Both the position numbers and the translations under genes were made by a program. A stretch of 64,000 nucleotides of DNA from Sequoia sempervirens (Eukaryota; Streptophyta; Pinopsida; Cupressales; Cupressaceae), in the NCBI GenBank assembly GCA_007258455.2, contig VDFB02018357.1:22781-86780 (forward strand), given 5' to 3'. Below the pieces are notes generated by a model that was not told the origin of the DNA, did not search any database, and saw only the letters and a program-made list of their open reading frames with translations. Below, one piece after another: positions 60,190 through 64,000 of the stretch; position 1 is the first letter of the stretch, and the number at the start of each line of letters is the position of its first letter.

Positions 60190-62445
60190 ATGGGGTAGAA
60201 AAAAGAATGAATTAAACCCTAATAGAAAGAGCTAGGAGCATGTTGAGTGCTGCTAATCTTGATATATGCTTTTGGTTAGAAGTAATTGGTACTACTTGTT
60301 ATTTGATTAGTAGATCTCCTTTTTCCACTCTTGTTGATTAAACTCCTTATGAAGTGTAGATAGGTAGAAATCCTTCTATTTCACAATTAAGGGTCTTTGG
60401 TTGTGAGGTTTTTGTTCATGTTCCTCAAGAGAAGAGATCTAAACTTGATCCAAAATCTCAGAAATGCATCTTCATTGGTTATAGTAAGAATGTAAGAGGT
60501 TATGAGTTTTGGAATCCTCTAACCCATAAATGATCTTTGTTAGAGATTCAATTTTTAGTGAGTTTGGATATTACTCAGGAGAAGAACAACCAAAGGAGAA
60601 AGATAAGACAAAGATAGTGCACTTCAAGAAAAAGATTGAGAAGCAGGAAGATGCACATGTGGAAGAATAATCAAATGGATCTAAGGATGGAGAAGAATAG
60701 GGTTCAAATAGTTTAGAGGATGTGTAGGATGAGCACACGAAAGAAGAAGAACATGTGGAGCCCATTATTCCTACCTTGAGGAGGTCCACAAGATAATAAA
60801 ATCCAGTTGATAGGTATAACCCATCAGATTACTATTATGTATTTTTTTTTGGGACTGATGATGAACCTAGATCTTTCAAGGAGTCTCTCTCTTTGGACGA
60901 AAGCGAGTCTTGGTTGTAGTTCATGTAGGAGGAGATGATGGCTTTGGATAGTTGTGATACCTGGGATTTTGTTAGTTTTTCCAAAGGAAGGATTCCCATT
61001 GGATATAAGTGGGTATTTAAAAATAATAATTAGAGTAGATTGTTAGTTAGAGTGGTACAAGTCTAGATTGGTGGCTAAGGGATACTCCTAGAGAGAGGGA
61101 GTTGAGTTTACTAAATTTTTCTCTCATGTTGCTAAATTGACTTCTATTAGATTCCTATTATCTTCTATTGTTGCTTGTGGTTTTGAGATAGAGCAAATGG
61201 ATGTTAAAATTTCTCTCTTGCATGGAAATCCTAAGGAGGAAACTTATATGTGATAGCCTAGCAATTTCATTGTGAAAGGAAAGAAAAAATTGTTTTCCAG
61301 GTTGACAAGATCTATGTATAGTTTGAAACAGTCACCTAGGATGTGCTACCATAAGATTGATGCTTTTGCATTGAAGTTGGATTTTCTTACAAGAGAGGAG
61401 GATCATTTTTTTATATTAAGGTTATTGATGATCATATTCTAATTATGGTCTTATATTTTGATTATATGTTGTTTATTGGTAATATCAAGGTGATGATTAG
61501 TGAGATCAAGACATAACTTTTGAGCACATTTCATATGAAGGACTTCGGCACTGTAAAATATATTCTTGGGATGGTGATCAATAGGGATTGGGGTCCAAAA
61601 AATATTTTTTAAAGTTAGAGTAGGCATTTTGATACCATTTTATAGAGGTTTAATATGCATGACTATAAGCCAAATAGTATTCCATTTCTAGTTGGTACTA
61701 AGTTGAGTTTAGATATGTGTCCTAATTCTGATGATGATTTTGAGGATATTTCTAAGGTTCTTTATTCTAGTGTCATTGGTACTTTGATGTATGAAATGGT
61801 TTACGCTGGACCAAATATCTAGTCCAAGTATTGGGAGTTCCAAGTAGGTTTATATTTAACTCTAGTAGAGAACATTGGACTTTTTCTAAGAGGGTCTTTA
61901 GATATTTGTGAGGTACTTTTGATTATTGTTTGGTTTATCACAATATTGATGATGTGGTCAAGTCATTGGACATATAGGTATTTTTTATGCATATTGGGCA
62001 AGTGACTTGTATAGTCGAAGGTCCACTATTACCTATGTATTTACTTTGTTTAGAGGTGCAATGAGTTGGATGAGTAAGAGGTAGCCTACAATTGCATTTT
62101 ATACCATTGAAGTAGAGTATATAGTTGATCAATACACATACCTTTAAGGAGGTGGTATGATTATAGAGGCTTGGTAATGGCAATGGTTTTGGTTGCAGGA
62201 TAATGAGGATTTGATGTGAAAGTTAGAGTGTTATTTGTTTGATGAAAAACCTTATATATCATGCTCATACTAAGCATGTTGATGTTCAATATCACTTTAT
62301 GCAAGAAATGGTTGAGAACATGGTAAGGTCTTAATTGAAAAGGTTGACACTTTAGAGAATGTTGTAGATTCTCTTACAAAGCCAATGATCATGTATAAGT
62401 TCTCTTGGTACAGGAAGGCCATGAACCATGATCATTGTACTTGAT
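60190..62445 (+). pseudogene. Outer copia integrase end, RT and RNase H
   Basis: After the inner element: LIERARSMLSAANLDICFWL, LRVFGCEVFVHVPQEKRSKL and KCIFIGYSKNVRGYEFWN (60220-60520), then a charged linker. RT blocks follow with many stops: EQMDVKISLLHGNPKEETYM, SMYSLKQSPRMCYHKIDAF and LYFDYMLFIGN (61450-61490), where the YVDD box has become YFDY. RNase H keeps GAMSWMSKR and FYTIEVEYIV (62055-62125). The end reads ENVVDSLTKPMIMYKFSWYR, then KAMNHDHCT and a stop near 62442. Confidence 0.86.
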
Positions 62446-63550
62446 TTTATTATTTGTATCTCTTTTATGGAGTTATCATGCCAAAATTGTTGAATTACTT
62501 GTTTTACATTATTAGTTAGCTTCTTATCAACATGTGGAAGCCTCCTAGAAAAAGCCCATGTATCACTTTTAAGAGGATCATCTATTCTTTCTCATCTTGC
62601 AAGTGCTCTATCTAAAGTTTTATGATTTATGTCAAAATCAATACAAGTTTGTCTCATAAAGCGAGCCTTTTTCAATTGATGGCTTACTAGGGCAGTTGTA
62701 ATGACTCTTCGAGCAGCTCTCTTATCTTTTTTCTTGTTATTTTTTCCAATAGACTTGAGAGCATTAAAAAGATTTTTGACAATAATATTATTTTTTTCGG
62801 TCTTCTTGTGCACAGAAATCTTCAATTTGGCAAGCAAAGGTCTCATCTTTTGCATCTTTATCAATTGTACAAAAATTTGGCATTGCTCGGTCAATGTCTT
62901 ATTGCTAAAATATTGTATGAAAAGTTTTCTAGCCCACAACCGAATGGTTCGTGTTGACCTCTCGCCTTCAAAATTGTTTATATAATGTTCTCATCAATTT
63001 CAATTAACCATTTAGGGGTTTTTGAAGGTCTTGAGTTTGGAATATGTCTTTCTTCCACACAAGGTTCTTCATTTCTCATGTAATTTGGTGAAACATAATT
63101 TACACTTAGTTCAATATTATGTTCAACATCTTCATTTCCAACATTTTCACCTTCAATTTGAATAATTTCATTCCCAATTTCAACACCATATTCAACATCT
63201 TCGAATCCAACATTTTTACCTTGAACATTTTCATTATCAATTTCAATATTTTCATTCCCAATTTGAATATCATGTTCAACATCTTCAATTCCAACATTTT
63301 CAGCTTGAATATTTTGAGTATCAATTTTAACATTTTCATTCCCAATTTCAATATCATGTTCAACATTTTCACCTTCTACATATTCAATTTCCTCTTCACT
63401 AGAAAGACCAAAGGACTCAGATTCACCAATATTTAACATACCTTGTCTTCTCTTCCTATGACCTTCTTTATCTTTTTGTCTATATTCTTCAATTTGTTCT
63501 TTTGTAAGGTTTCTCTTAAGTTTATGCTTCCGACGATTGCTGCTCCCCAT
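62446..63550 (-). pseudogene. Gene-like unit of unknown function with a 28-residue repeat
   Basis: An ATG at 63550 opens MGSSNRRKHKLKRNLTKEQI, a strongly basic N-terminus. From about residue 57 there are roughly 3.5 copies of a 28-residue repeat on the theme ENVGxEDVEHDIxIGNENI, then RPSKTPKWLIEIDENI and a stop at 62978. A frame change near 62995 allows continuation as NNFEGERSTRTIRLWARKLF, then RAARRVITTALVSHQLKKAR and DFDINHKTLDRALAR (stop 62592). Beyond that stop come DPLKSDTWAFSRRLPHVDKK and VIQQFWHDNS. It meets the outer copia tail near 62446. I do not recognise the family; a host gene relic or a DNA-transposon gene are both possible. Confidence 0.55.
63110..63385. repeat. 84-bp tandem repeat inside the unknown gene
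   Basis: About three diverged units with phrases ATTTTCATTCCCAATTTxxAT and ATGTTCAACATxTTC, in frame with the 28-residue protein repeat. Confidence 0.82.
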
Positions 63551-63909
63551 TATACCTCATAAAAGATGCTGAAAAATCATAGTTTATGACAAATTTGAGT
63601 GGAAGATGCTCCAAAAAGTTGATCTTTGTCCCTTCCTCTCTGAAATCGCACATTTGTCACCTGCAAAGCTTGCAAAAAGAATGTAGGGTCCATTGGAATG
63701 CAAAAAAGGGGCCATATGGGGTTCTCCTATGGCCCACAAATTGGATATATGAAAAAAATCCGATATCTGATAAGTAGAACTCTAAAAATAAAGCAATTTT
63801 TTAATGCTCCCCAACGACACAATTTTAGTGTTTCAAACCGGATATCCGATTCAAATTGGATATCTGATTTTTGCATGCATAACTTTACAATAATTAGGTG
63901 GAGGTTGGG
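63551..63909. other. Upstream region of the unknown gene, no ORF
   Basis: No coding sequence is supported. Variants of GGATATCxGAT and its inverse recur at about 63735, 63758, 63840 and 63859 (TTGGATAT, TCCGATATCTGAT, CGGATATCCGAT, TTGGATATCTGAT). It could hold the promoter of the minus-strand unit, but no core element is clear. Confidence 0.4.
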
Positions 63910-64000
63910 CAAGAGAGAGAGAGAGAGAGTGAGTGAGAGGGAGAGAGATACTTGAGAGGGGGAGAGGGGGTAGGAGGGAGAGACTTGAGAGAGAGAGAGA
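63910..64000. repeat. (GA)n-rich simple sequence
   Basis: GAGAGAGAGAGAG runs at 63914-63929 and 63988-64000, separated by GAGTGAGTGAGAGGGAGAGA-type variants. It continues past the right edge. Confidence 0.9.

Larger units (their letters stand above)
43106..62445 (+). mobile_element. Outer Ty1/copia element, no LTRs visible, split by two insertions
   Basis: Copia gag, protease, integrase, RT and RNase H appear in order once two insertions (43668-51891 and 52989-60189) are removed. The integrase sequence is cut exactly at PQQNG by the second insertion, and it resumes at 60195 with VEKRMN and LIERARSML. No LTR is seen at either end: the left side abuts a truncated foreign LTR and the right side runs into minus-strand coding sequence. 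It is the oldest layer of this nest. Confidence 0.88.

Noticed and set aside
63119..63436. Plus-strand Asn/Ile/Phe repeat frame
   Set aside because: It is the complement of the 84-bp repeat; the minus-strand frame is longer, starts with a basic N-terminus and continues into a non-repeat domain.

Overview
The window looks like repeat-dense, AT-rich nuclear DNA from a seed plant. The very old, deeply nested LTR retrotransposons, the Tat/Ogre-like Ty3 element with giant LTRs, and the absence of any intact host gene suggest a large genome such as a conifer or other gymnosperm. That placement is an inference. Almost every coding stretch is a transposable-element relic broken by stops and frameshifts.

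Layout. (1) 1-~4990, minus strand: a decayed Helitron (N-terminal Cys-rich domain, Rep with HUH and two-Tyr motifs, PIF1-type helicase running off the left edge), interrupted by a 788-bp terminal-inverted-repeat element. (2) ~5000-12340: no genes; arrays of (CATATA/TACATA)n and several diverged local duplications. (3) 12340-14300: AT-rich, no feature beyond a perfect hairpin and a short duplication. (4) ~14300-37786, plus strand: one Ty3/gypsy element with LTRs of about 6 kb. Each LTR carries the same ~1,170-codon unknown ORF, and gag-protease-RNase H-RT-RNase H-integrase lies between them. The 3' LTR holds a nested minus-strand non-autonomous LTR element (29400-32494). (5) 37787-39709: unclassified. 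(6) 39710-~43105, minus strand: a second, related non-autonomous LTR element whose right LTR is cut off. (7) ~43106-62445, plus strand: an old Ty1/copia element without visible LTRs, split twice. The first insertion (43668-51891, minus strand) is a Sirevirus-like element with gag and zinc knuckles but no pol, and a long unknown ORF in its place. The second (52989-60189, plus strand) is a Tnt1-like copia element with both LTRs and a 5-bp target duplication. That second copia holds two inverted copies of the same TIR element seen in the Helitron, one of which contains a tRNA-derived SINE. (8) ~62446-63550, minus strand: a frameshifted gene-like unit of unknown function with a 28-residue internal repeat, followed by (GA)n-rich sequence to the window end.

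The elements do not work together as a pathway. The value of the region is its insertion stratigraphy and three groups of unexplained proteins: the LTR-embedded ORF, the minus-strand ORFs of the non-autonomous elements, and the 28-residue-repeat protein. All alignments and similarities were made by eye; no search was run.
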